Below, piece after piece: positions 1 to 6,552 of a DNA stretch of 30,222 bases. Each line of letters opens with the position of its first letter. Position 1 is the first letter of the stretch. Position numbers and translations under genes: made by a program. The notes beneath the pieces were generated by a model. That model was given only the letters and a program-made list of their open reading frames with translations, was not told the origin of the DNA and searched no databases. Source of the DNA: Helicobacter sp. (GTDB lineage Bacteria; Campylobacterota; Campylobacteria; Campylobacterales; Helicobacteraceae); assembly GCF_014799995.1 (NCBI RefSeq), contig NZ_JAAVGY010000023.1:1-30222 (forward strand), read 5' to 3'.

Positions 1-473
1 AAGATAAGCTTATAAATGTAAAAGGATGGTTAAATTCTATTGGCAATCAAGATGCAAAGTTGATTTTATTTTGGATAGAGCTTTATAGAGAGTTTAAGGA
101 TAAGGATTATAAAGACAGATCTGTTGGTTTACATTATGAATATCAGTTAGAACATCTTATGCCTCAAAGTTGGCAGAAATATTGGGGTGATATTGCAGAT
201 ACTGAAAAAGATGCAGAAGCATTGATATATCAAATAGGGAATATGACTCTATTAAAAGGTAAATTGAATAATGAGATTAAAAATCGTGAGTGGCTTATTA
301 AGCTTAATGGTGATGGAAAAGCAAGAAATTATATTAGCAAAAATGCAGATTTATGTATCAATAAAGAATTATTAAAAAAAGAAAAATGGAATAAAAAAGA
401 AATTGAAAAAAGAACACAACAATTTATAGACGACTTTTTTCAAATTTGGGATATCAATTGTTTTGAAGCATAA
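1..473 (+). CDS. GmrSD-like restriction protein, C-terminal DUF1524 part (5' partial)
   Basis: The reading frame is open from base 3 to the TAA at 471-473 and has no convincing start inside the window, so this is the 3' end of a longer gene; the TTG at 60 is not a credible start. The visible part contains E-H-L-M-P (bases 150-164) followed by I-G-N-x-T-L-L and a second Asn pair, the H..P / N...N arrangement of the DUF1524 HNH-type nuclease domain. In the known GmrSD (type IV restriction) family this follows an N-terminal DUF262 ParB-like NTPase domain, which would lie upstream of the window. Such enzymes cut modified foreign DNA. The coding strand is very AT-rich (17% G+C by count in 361-420) and lacks the GAWTC words common in the rest of the window, which suggests recent transfer. 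The family call is good; the intactness of the whole gene cannot be judged here. Confidence 0.72.
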   Translation, partial: DKLINVKGWLNSIGNQDAKLILFWIELYREFKDKDYKDRSVGLHYEYQLEHLMPQSWQKYWGDIADTEKDAEALIYQIGNMTLLKGKLNNEIKNREWLIKLNGDGKARNYISKNADLCINKELLKKEKWNKKEIEKRTQQFIDDFFQIWDINCFEA

Positions 474-501
474 AGCTTTCAATTAAGCAATTAGGATTTC
501 C

Positions 502-1083
502 ATGCCCCACCTCCACCTCGCCCAAGCCAACCAACAAAAGGCTTTTGACATCATCGAGCAATGCCAAATCAGGCAGGCTTGGCAAAGCATTGGCGCGCAA
601 ATCAACCTGATTGGCTCGCTCAAAATGGGCTTGCTTGTCAAGCATCGCGATATTGATTTCCATATCTACACGCCCGCGCTCGATGTTGCGCAAAGCTTTG
701 CGGCGATGGCGCAGATTGCAAAGAATCCCAAGATTGTCCATATCGAATACCGCAATCTTTTAAATGAGAAAGATTCATGTTTGGAGTGGCACGCGTGGTA
801 TCAAGACGAAGAGGAATGGCAGATAGATATGATTCATATCGTGCAGGGCAGCAAATATGCGGGGTATTTTGAAAAACAAGCCGAGAGAATCCTCGCGGTG
901 ATGAATGAGCAGCAAAGAGAAACGATTCTAAGGCTCAAGTTTGAGACACCCGATGAAATCAAAATCGCAGGGATAGAAATTTATCAAGCAGTAATAGAAT
1001 CTGGCATTACGACTTTTGATGAACTGCAACAATGGCGAGCCAATCGAGCGCAAAATGGAATCATTGAATGGATACCAAGCTGA
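502..1083 (+). CDS. Nucleotidyltransferase-fold protein (193 aa)
   Basis: A 193-residue protein starting at ATG 502, with an AGGA ribosome-binding site at 493-496. It shows the signature of the minimal nucleotidyltransferase fold: G38-S39 in a G-S-x-x-x-G loop, then the metal-binding pair D50-x-D52, and a third acidic residue on a later strand, D109 in W-Q-I-D-M. All three carboxylates are present, so the active site looks intact. I cannot tell which subfamily it belongs to; aminoglycoside nucleotidyltransferase-like, MNT antitoxin/AbiEii-like and tRNA-modifying enzymes all share these residues. No obvious partner toxin or HEPN gene is adjacent. Its G+C is visibly higher than its neighbours (45% by count in 601-660), but it carries the GAWTC words typical of the core genes, so it is probably an older resident than the genes on either side. 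It sits 28 bases after the GmrSD fragment but differs too much in composition to assume one operon. Confidence 0.62.
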   Translation: MPHLHLAQANQQKAFDIIEQCQIRQAWQSIGAQINLIGSLKMGLLVKHRDIDFHIYTPALDVAQSFAAMAQIAKNPKIVHIEYRNLLNEKDSCLEWHAWYQDEEEWQIDMIHIVQGSKYAGYFEKQAERILAVMNEQQRETILRLKFETPDEIKIAGIEIYQAVIESGITTFDELQQWRANRAQNGIIEWIPS

Positions 1084-1198
1084 ATTTAGAAATTTTTAAA
1101 TTAATTGAGATTAGAGGGGGTAACAATATCTAATTAAAAAATAAAACAATATAAAATCTTAGACATTTGCGCTATAAAATTTAAAAATCTCTTTCCCC

Positions 1199-1408
1199 CT
1201 ATTTAAACCTCGCAATCTCGTCTTTTATAATATTATTTGTTTCCAAAAGGGATTCGTAGTTTTTCTTGCTCTGTTCTATTGCTTCATCAAATTTAAAACC
1301 AAGCATAACGATACGATAAAGATTAGGTTTGTGTTTTCTCCAATTATATAGAGTGCTGACATCAATATCCAAGTAGTATGCCATATCCCGTTTAGTTTTT
1401 TTCGCCAA
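1199..1408 (-). CDS. Small helix-turn-helix DNA-binding protein (69 aa)
   Basis: A 69-residue minus-strand frame starting at a TTG (1408) and ending at TAG (1199-1201). The TTG is favoured because an AAGGA site lies seven bases upstream (plus-strand 1416-1420) and no ATG occurs before residue 9. Residues about 8-24 (D-M-A-Y-Y-L-D-I-D, then S-T-L-Y-N-W-R-K) look like a helix-turn-helix of the kind found in small Campylobacter and Helicobacter regulators, with the recognition helix around S-T-L-Y-N-W. The second half is a charged helix (about residues 40-69), possibly for dimerisation. It is divergent from the P-loop gene at 1586 and separated from it by a 177-base region rich in short inverted repeats, so autoregulation and control of that gene are plausible. 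Function is inferred from fold and context only; an antitoxin-like role is possible. Confidence 0.5.
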   Translation of the reverse strand: MAKKTKRDMAYYLDIDVSTLYNWRKHKPNLYRIVMLGFKFDEAIEQSKKNYESLLETNNIIKDEIARFK

Positions 1409-1464
1409 ACCTTAATCCTTACATTTCCTAGCTATTCCCTTTATTTTACATTAAATTTTATTTA

Positions 1465-1501
1465 TTCAAAACAATTGAAATATTCAATCTAATTAGTGAA
1501 T
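1465..1501. promoter_or_regulatory. Cluster of short inverted repeats between divergent genes (possible operator)
   Basis: Within the AT-rich intergenic region 1409-1585 there is a tight set of half-sites: TTCAA (1465-1469), TTGAA (1475-1479), TTCAA (1483-1487), plus ATTCA (1482-1486) paired with TGAAT (1497-1501). They form TTCAA-N5-TTGAA and TTGAA-N3-TTCAA dyads placed just upstream of the promoter for the P-loop gene. The divergent gene encodes a helix-turn-helix protein, so an operator is a reasonable reading, but in DNA this AT-rich five-base dyads can occur by chance. Confidence 0.35.
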
Positions 1502-1529
1502 GAACATAGAAATATTATAGTGTTATAAA
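1501..1529 (+). promoter_or_regulatory. Promoter of the P-loop gene
   Basis: An extended -10 element reads TGT followed by TATAAA (1524-1529). Seventeen bases upstream is TGAACA (1501-1506), a four-of-six match to the -35 consensus. The predicted transcript start near 1536 gives a leader of about 50 bases to the ATG at 1586. The -35 overlaps the last half-site of the inverted-repeat cluster, which fits repression. Confidence 0.45.
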
Positions 1530-1585
1530 TTAAGGATAATAGGCAAATAATTCCGACCTCAATTTTTAAATTTTGGAGACAAAAT

Positions 1586-2059
1586 ATGGTTGCAATTAAG
1601 CATTTTATACAATTCAAGAATGACCCAAATGCCGGGAAAACCACAACGATACTTTGGTGTTTCTTGAAATTCCTATCAGAAGAGCAAACCAAAATAAAGG
1701 TTTTAAAATATCTTGAATATGGTGATTTTATAGCTGTTGTTGAGCGTGATGGTAAAACTATAGGTTTTATTAGTGCCAGCGAAATGGTTAAGAAAAGTTA
1801 TGAGACTCTTTGTAAAGAATTTCAAGGAAACATTGAAATCTGTGTTTTTGCTACAAGAACACATGGTCATAGTGTAACAGATTTTAAGGAAATTTTAAAG
1901 GAAAATGATAAGCAAGAACCTGATGAGGTTTTTAAAAATCGCTGGATTGATATGATAAAAGAGACACAACCACAAATTGTCAAAGTCAAAGATGAAATCT
2001 CTTGTCATCTACAAAAGCAAAGCGAGGAGCTTGCTAATCTAATTAAAGAATATTTATAG
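1586..2059 (+). CDS. Small P-loop NTPase-like protein (157 aa), function unknown
   Basis: Starts at ATG 1586, after a TTTTGGAG ribosome-binding site. Residues 3-10 form a beta strand that leads into a Walker-A-like loop, N12-D-P-N-A-G17-K18-T19-T20, with a helix after it; the usual first glycine of GxxxxGKT is Asn. A strand pair with G-D-F-I-A-V-V and G-K-T-I-G-F-I follows (about 46-63), then a strand ending in C-V-F-A-T-R-T (about 86-92). I recognise this layout from small uncharacterised bacterial P-loop proteins with a C-x-x-R-T-x-G strand, but know of no assigned function. The C-terminal 45 residues are charged and helical. No Walker B aspartate is obvious. It is divergent from the helix-turn-helix gene and 23 bases upstream of the SGNH gene. 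Its low G+C and lack of GAWTC words suggest it is foreign together with the helix-turn-helix gene. Being real is likely; ATP binding is an inference. Confidence 0.6.
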   Translation: MVAIKHFIQFKNDPNAGKTTTILWCFLKFLSEEQTKIKVLKYLEYGDFIAVVERDGKTIGFISASEMVKKSYETLCKEFQGNIEICVFATRTHGHSVTDFKEILKENDKQEPDEVFKNRWIDMIKETQPQIVKVKDEISCHLQKQSEELANLIKEYL

Positions 2060-2082
2060 ACTCTATAAAGATTAGTGGGAAT

Positions 2083-3627
2083 ATGCTAAAATCAAAAAAA
2101 ACCAAGCTAGTTTTGCTTGGTGGGAGCAACTCCGTCATACTTCAAGGCTTACAGCGAGGATTGAAGCAAGACACAATAGAGCTTACAAATTTGGCACTCG
2201 GTGGCACGGATAGCTTACAGAATCTCTTTGAAATAGTTCATAACAAAAACAAACAGGCACTAAAAGAAGCGGATTTTATCGTCATAGAAACGAACATTAA
2301 CGATTCGCATATGATTCCAAAAGGCTTTAGCGTCCAAGTCATTGGGAGGAATCTTGCTTGGCTGTGTGAGGAGCTGTATCAGTTGGGCAAAAGGGTGATT
2401 TGGCTTATTTTGCCATTTGTGAATGACAATCCCACACTTAACGCATTTTTAAAGGAAAATGCAAATCATTATGGTTTTAATGTCATAGATATGCAAGAAA
2501 GATATGTAACCCAAGGCTTGATTCAGTTCTTTAATACTAATGACGCCTATCATCAACTCTATTCGCTAATGTATTTATTGGGGGAGAAAATCATAGAATC
2601 TTTAGCGGATTTTAAACCCTTAAAGCCTAATGCAAGCAAAGCGCAAACTCTGCCACATTTTAAGATTCTTACTCCCGCTAGTCTTCTTGGTGCGGAATCT
2701 CTACCGCCATTTCATTATGGAAATTCTGTTTTTCAAGAAACAACTTATAGAGTAACGCGTGAATGCAGGCTTTATTTTCCACGTGATATTAAAGGCTATG
2801 CAGTGGTTGGGGTTAAGGTGTGGAATTTTGGACTGCAAAACAGAAATAAAATGAGTTTTGTATTAGAAAATACACAGACAAAGATTGTCAAAATAATTGA
2901 AAGAGGAATCTTGCTTGTGCATTCTTTAAGAGATATTTTATGGGTTGATGAAGCGACTTGTTTTAGGATTAATACAGAAAATGAGCCGATGAGCGAACCT
3001 AGCGTGTGGTTGGCTAAAGAGGCAAAAGTCAGTGCGGACATTGATTATATTGATGTGGTAGAGTTTTATTTTGCTCGTGGTGGTAAGTGGGACTATGAGA
3101 TTTCTCTAACGGAGTGTAAAGTAGAATCTGAATATGATTTTAGCCATTTAGTTCCCAATGTTAAGATTATAAAGGAAATCATAGAAGAATATCAAGCGCG
3201 AATGGGTAAAAACAAATTTGACTCCTTAGAGAGACAAATCAGGGCATTAAAAAACTCTAAAGCAGCACTAGTGGGGGCAGATTTGCGCATTAAATCACAT
3301 CTTGCTTATAGACTTGGAAATGCTATGGTCTTAAATTCTAAAAGCCTGTGGGGAATGATAAAATTGCCTTGTATTTTAAGTTACATTTATACTTCCTACA
3401 AACAAGAGCAAAAACAATACCAAGATAAAATTGCTAAAAATCCAGCACTCAAACTGCCTCCATTAGAATCTTATGTGGATTATCAAGAATCTTTAAAGAT
3501 TAAAAATTACACCTCTTACAAATTAGGAGAGGGTTTGATAATTGCCAATCGTGCAAAAAGAGGAAGAGTTTTTCTTTATTTGTTTAAAGCCTTTGTAGCT
3601 AGAATTTTTGGCTTAAAAATATCGTAA
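2083..3627 (+). CDS. SGNH-hydrolase-like protein with surface-polysaccharide-type C-terminal domain (514 aa)
   Basis: The first 175 residues have the SGNH (GDSL) hydrolase blocks: G13-G14-S15-N16 with Ser15 as candidate nucleophile, G40-G41 in block II, N71/N73 in E-T-N-I-N-D for block III, and D154-A-Y-H157 for the catalytic Asp-x-x-His. A beta-rich middle (about 190-350) has no domain I can name. The C-terminal 110 residues carry two copies of an [AS]-Y-[RK]-L-G motif (408-412 and 478-482), each followed by a basic, hydrophobic helix; similar tails occur in Campylobacter and Helicobacter glycosyltransferases and other surface-glycan proteins. No signal peptide is seen, so it probably acts in the cytoplasm, perhaps as an esterase or acyltransferase on glycan or lipid-linked sugars. 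It contains many GAWTC words, so its composition matches the core. Start ATG 2083 is 23 bases after the P-loop gene. The hydrolase fold is well supported; the substrate is unknown. Confidence 0.68.
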   Translation: MLKSKKTKLVLLGGSNSVILQGLQRGLKQDTIELTNLALGGTDSLQNLFEIVHNKNKQALKEADFIVIETNINDSHMIPKGFSVQVIGRNLAWLCEELYQLGKRVIWLILPFVNDNPTLNAFLKENANHYGFNVIDMQERYVTQGLIQFFNTNDAYHQLYSLMYLLGEKIIESLADFKPLKPNASKAQTLPHFKILTPASLLGAESLPPFHYGNSVFQETTYRVTRECRLYFPRDIKGYAVVGVKVWNFGLQNRNKMSFVLENTQTKIVKIIERGILLVHSLRDILWVDEATCFRINTENEPMSEPSVWLAKEAKVSADIDYIDVVEFYFARGGKWDYEISLTECKVESEYDFSHLVPNVKIIKEIIEEYQARMGKNKFDSLERQIRALKNSKAALVGADLRIKSHLAYRLGNAMVLNSKSLWGMIKLPCILSYIYTSYKQEQKQYQDKIAKNPALKLPPLESYVDYQESLKIKNYTSYKLGEGLIIANRAKRGRVFLYLFKAFVARIFGLKIS

Positions 3628-3830
3628 GGAGATTGACGATAATCACTCAAGCTTGAAATTAAGCATAATAATGTGATGAATTTCTAGGTTTGAAAATAAG
3701 TTTTGTTGTCAAAATACCAACTTTCCATATCAGTAACAAACAGGATTCCATAATATTTTTGAACATTTGAAACATTTTGAAGTTTTTCTTGTGGAATTTC
3801 GCAAGGTTTTTTAAAAATAAAGCTTTCTTT

Positions 3831-3839
3831 TGATAAAAT
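3831..3839 (+). promoter_or_regulatory. petABC promoter (extended -10)
   Basis: The 265-base gap between the SGNH gene and petA (3628-3892) holds no convincing gene. Near its end is TGA-TAAAAT, an extended -10 box (TAAAAT at 3834-3839), with only a T/A-rich -35 region, as is common in Campylobacterota. The expected transcript begins near 3846 and carries the strong AGGAGG ribosome-binding site (3881-3886) six bases before the petA ATG. Confidence 0.5.
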
Positions 3840-3892
3840 ACTAAGTTTCTTAACGAAAAAATTAAGAATTGTTTTCATAGAGGAGGAAATAG

Positions 3893-4396
3893 ATGGCAGA
3901 GAATGTCAATCGTAGAGATTTCCTTGGTATGGCTCTAGGAGGGATTGCGGCTGTTGGTGTTGGCGCATCGTTAGTTGCAATGAAATCTTCTTGGGACCCA
4001 TTGCCAAGTGTTGTTTCGGCTGGTTTCACAACTATTGATTTGAGCAGTATGCAAGAGGGTGAATATAGACAAGTGGAGTATAGAGGCACACCTGTATATA
4101 TTATTAAGAAAACTGCGGAAATGAAAAAATGTGAAGAAAGAGATGTGGTTGTGGGCAATGCAGATTATAGTTTAGGTATCCAAATCTGCACCCATTTAGG
4201 CTGTATTCCATCGTATGATTCTAAATCCACGGAGTTTCATTGTGCTTGCCACGGCGGGCGATTTGATGCTTGCGGTAGAAATGTATTTGGTCCTCCTCCA
4301 ACTCCAATGGCGATTCCACCTTTTAAAATTGAAGGTGCGAAATTGGTGCTTGGTGAAGAAGGTCCTGAATACTTGAAGCTCGTAGGTAAGGCATAA
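3893..4396 (+). CDS. petA: Ubiquinol/menaquinol-cytochrome c reductase, Rieske iron-sulfur subunit
   Basis: A 167-residue Rieske protein of the cytochrome bc1 complex. It passes the first electron from menaquinol to cytochrome c1 through a [2Fe-2S] cluster on the periplasmic side. Cluster box I is C99-T-H101-L-G-C104 and box II is C117-A-C119-H120-G-G; by family knowledge C99, H101, C117 and H120 bind the cluster and C104-C119 form the disulfide. Box II ends in Gly-Gly rather than the common Gly-Ser, and loss of that serine usually lowers the redox potential, which suits a menaquinone-using organism. The N-terminus has a twin-arginine motif (R7-R8-D-F-L) followed by a glycine/alanine-rich membrane segment (about 11-29), so Tat export with the anchor retained is expected. 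The length is normal for the phylum. It is the first gene of petABC, ten bases before petB. Confidence 0.96.
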   Translation: MAENVNRRDFLGMALGGIAAVGVGASLVAMKSSWDPLPSVVSAGFTTIDLSSMQEGEYRQVEYRGTPVYIIKKTAEMKKCEERDVVVGNADYSLGIQICTHLGCIPSYDSKSTEFHCACHGGRFDACGRNVFGPPPTPMAIPPFKIEGAKLVLGEEGPEYLKLVGKA

Positions 4397-4406
4397 GGAG
4401 TAATGT

Positions 4407-5633
4407 ATGGCACAAATTCATAAAGCAGATGGTATTATTGATTGGTTAGACCAAAGGTTGGCAGTAAAACCTTTGATGAAAGTGTTAATGACGGAATATT
4501 GGATTCCAAAAAATATCAATTTCCTTTGGGCAATGGGTGTTGTTTTGGTTGTTCTTTTTAGTCTTTTGGTAATCTCCGGATTATTTTTATTGATGTATTA
4601 TAAGCCTGATACCAAGCTTGCATTTGATAGTGTAAATTACACCATTATGCAAGAGGTAAAATATGGTTGGTTATGGAGACATTTACACGCGGTGAGTGCG
4701 TCTGTTTGTTTCTTGGTGATTTACATTCATATGTTTGTTGCAATCTATTATGGTTCTTATAAACGCGGAAGAGAAATGATTTGGCTTACAGGTATGATTC
4801 TTTTTGGTTTATTTTCCGCAGAAGCGTTTAGTGGTTATATGCTTCCTTGGGGACAGATGAGCTATTGGGCGGCAGCAGTTATTACGAATCTCTTTGGTGG
4901 AATCCCTGTAATTGGAGCGGATTTAGTTGTATGGATTCGTGGAAACTTCATCGTAGCAGACGCAACTTTGACAAGATTTTTTATGTTGCATGTTGTGTTG
5001 TTGCCTGTCGTGATTATGCTTGTCATTGCGGTGCATTTTTATTCTTTGAGGATTCCACACGTCAATAATGCTTATGGTGAAGAATTAGATTTTGATAAAG
5101 AAGCCGAAAAATACAAAGCAGGCAATAAAAAAGAATCTAAAGTCATTCCATTTTGGCCTATGTTCTTGTCTAAAGATTTCTTTGTGGCAAGCTTCTTCTT
5201 GGCAATCTTGTTTTATTTGACTTGCTATCACTTCGCTTTTGCGCTTGACCCGATTAACTTTGACCCAGCAGACCACCTTAAAACCCCGCCACATATTTAT
5301 CCTGAATGGTATTTCTTGTGGAGTTATGAGATTTTACGCGGTTTCTTCTTTAGTGCAGATTTAGGTTTAATTGCATTTGGAATCGCAAATGTTGTGTTTA
5401 TGCTTTTGCCTTGGTTAGACCGCAGTCAAGTCGTTGCACCTGCGCATAAACGACCGGGATTTATGATTTTCTTCTGGCTTTTGGTGATTGATATGATTAT
5501 TTTAACTATTTGGGGCAAACTTCCTCCAACAGGTGTGAATGCTTATATTGGTTTTGCCGCAACGATTGCATTTTTGGCATTATTGTTTGTGATTCTACCA
5601 ATTATAACCAAACTTGAAGACAAACAGAATTAA
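4407..5633 (+). CDS. petB: Cytochrome b subunit of the bc1 complex
   Basis: A 408-residue polytopic membrane protein that holds the two b haems and both quinone sites. The haem-ligand histidines are H94/H108 in one helix and H195/H210 in another. The first pair has 13 intervening residues and the second 14; the longer second spacing is the cytochrome b6-type arrangement. The Qo-site motif P299-E-W-Y302 is intact and follows a conserved D-P-A-D-H segment. It is a single full-length chain, so the b6 and subunit IV parts are fused as in bc1 complexes. An unusual lysine/glutamate-rich stretch (about 226-245) connects the N- and C-terminal halves on one side of the membrane. The ribosome-binding site AAGGAG overlaps the end of petA. 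It is followed after three bases by the ribosome-binding context of petC. Confidence 0.96.
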   Translation: MAQIHKADGIIDWLDQRLAVKPLMKVLMTEYWIPKNINFLWAMGVVLVVLFSLLVISGLFLLMYYKPDTKLAFDSVNYTIMQEVKYGWLWRHLHAVSASVCFLVIYIHMFVAIYYGSYKRGREMIWLTGMILFGLFSAEAFSGYMLPWGQMSYWAAAVITNLFGGIPVIGADLVVWIRGNFIVADATLTRFFMLHVVLLPVVIMLVIAVHFYSLRIPHVNNAYGEELDFDKEAEKYKAGNKKESKVIPFWPMFLSKDFFVASFFLAILFYLTCYHFAFALDPINFDPADHLKTPPHIYPEWYFLWSYEILRGFFFSADLGLIAFGIANVVFMLLPWLDRSQVVAPAHKRPGFMIFFWLLVIDMIILTIWGKLPPTGVNAYIGFAATIAFLALLFVILPIITKLEDKQN

Positions 5634-5642
5634 GGAGTGAGA

Positions 5643-6485
5643 ATGAAAGAATTCTTAGCATTAATCGTTGTTGTTGTGCTGACAGGGATTATTTATTGGG
5701 GTGTTGAACCTTTTGCACATGGTCAAATGTATCCAGAAGTTGCTCCAGCAGATTATAATTTTACAGATTTGAAACCTCTTGCGACAAAAGAAGGTAATGT
5801 TGCAAGTGGCAAAGAACTTGTCAATTCAAATTGTCTTGCTTGCCACTCTATCAAAGCTGAAGGTATGGAATCTCCATTTGCTCCAGAAGATGCACTTGCA
5901 GCTTATGGCGTTGTTCCACCAGATTTATCTTCAGCAGGTTTGATTTATGAGAAAAACTTTTTGGGTAATGTTATCAAAAATGCTTCTATCGCAACCAAAC
6001 AAACACATAAGTTTGATGGTAATCACCCAATGCCAGCGTATGATTGGATGAGTGATGCAGAAATTGCAGATATTGTTGCTTATTTGCGCAGCATTGCTCC
6101 TCAAAGTTTGAGCAATAAAGAAGTATTCATTGATGCGTGCGGTCGTTGCCATAGTGTGCGTTATGATAAATGGAGCGCAGAGGGAGGTATGACAGATTAT
6201 TTGGGCACTAAAGTTCCTGATTTGTCTATGATGATTCGTAGTCGAAGTTTAGATTATTTGCATACTTTCATTAATGACCCACAAAAACGTCTCGCAGGAA
6301 CTGCAATGCCACGCGTTGGCTTAACTGAAGAGGCAGAAAATCAAGTTATTGCGTATATGGAATCAGTAGGCGATAGCAAAAAAGACGAACGTGAAGCACT
6401 TGGCTATAAGCTCATTATTTTTATGGTAGTAATGGGTGTAGTTGCTTATTTGTGGAAACGCAAAATTTGGCACGATGTGCATTAA
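5643..6485 (+). CDS. petC: Dihaem cytochrome c1 subunit of the bc1 complex
   Basis: A 280-residue periplasmic cytochrome with two c-type haem sites, C64-L-A-C67-H68 and C166-G-R-C169-H170, in two similar cytochrome c domains. This dihaem form replaces the mono-haem cytochrome c1 in Campylobacterota. An N-terminal hydrophobic segment (5-20) acts as signal or anchor, and a C-terminal membrane helix (about 255-271) precedes a basic tail. Candidate distal methionines lie in H-P-M-P (130) and in A-M-P (222). I chose ATG 5643 rather than the upstream GTG at 5637, because AAGGAG (5632-5637) sits five bases before the ATG and overlaps the GTG itself. It is the last gene of petABC and is followed by a hairpin terminator. 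Confidence 0.95.
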   Translation: MKEFLALIVVVVLTGIIYWGVEPFAHGQMYPEVAPADYNFTDLKPLATKEGNVASGKELVNSNCLACHSIKAEGMESPFAPEDALAAYGVVPPDLSSAGLIYEKNFLGNVIKNASIATKQTHKFDGNHPMPAYDWMSDAEIADIVAYLRSIAPQSLSNKEVFIDACGRCHSVRYDKWSAEGGMTDYLGTKVPDLSMMIRSRSLDYLHTFINDPQKRLAGTAMPRVGLTEEAENQVIAYMESVGDSKKDEREALGYKLIIFMVVMGVVAYLWKRKIWHDVH

Positions 6486-6499
6486 GCATTAGACTTTAA

Positions 6500-6535
6500 A
6501 AGCAAGGGATTTCTTTCCTTGCTTAACTCTTTTTA
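6500..6535 (+). terminator. Rho-independent terminator of petABC
   Basis: Arms AAGCAAGG (6500-6507) and CCTTGCTT (6517-6524) pair perfectly around a nine-base loop and are followed after AACTC by a run of five T. It lies just after the petC stop and before the convergent hypF end, so it may also serve hypF in the other direction. Confidence 0.8.
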
Positions 6536-6552
6536 TACAATCATTTCTCAAT

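Noticed and set aside
454..741. A 95-codon minus-strand frame opposite the nucleotidyltransferase gene.
   Set aside because: It overlaps a well-supported plus-strand gene and shows no motif; a shadow frame.
1115..1200. AGGGGG (1115-1120) and CCCCCT (1195-1200) as a large stem around the intergenic region after the nucleotidyltransferase gene.
   Set aside because: Only six paired bases with a loop of about 74 AT-rich bases and no T run in position; too weak to call a terminator or structured RNA.
1..3627. The whole left block read as one new defence system.
   Set aside because: Composition differs from gene to gene, strands are mixed, and no set of partners is recognisable as one operon; separate acquisitions explain it better.
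3684..3878. A 64-codon minus-strand frame in the gap upstream of petA.
   Set aside because: No ribosome-binding site, no recognisable motif, and it runs into the petA promoter and leader; most likely chance in AT-rich DNA.
6468..6480. TGGCACGATGTGC near the end of petC as a sigma-54 promoter.
   Set aside because: The GG-to-GC spacing is wrong (eight rather than ten bases) and it lies inside petC just before a terminator.
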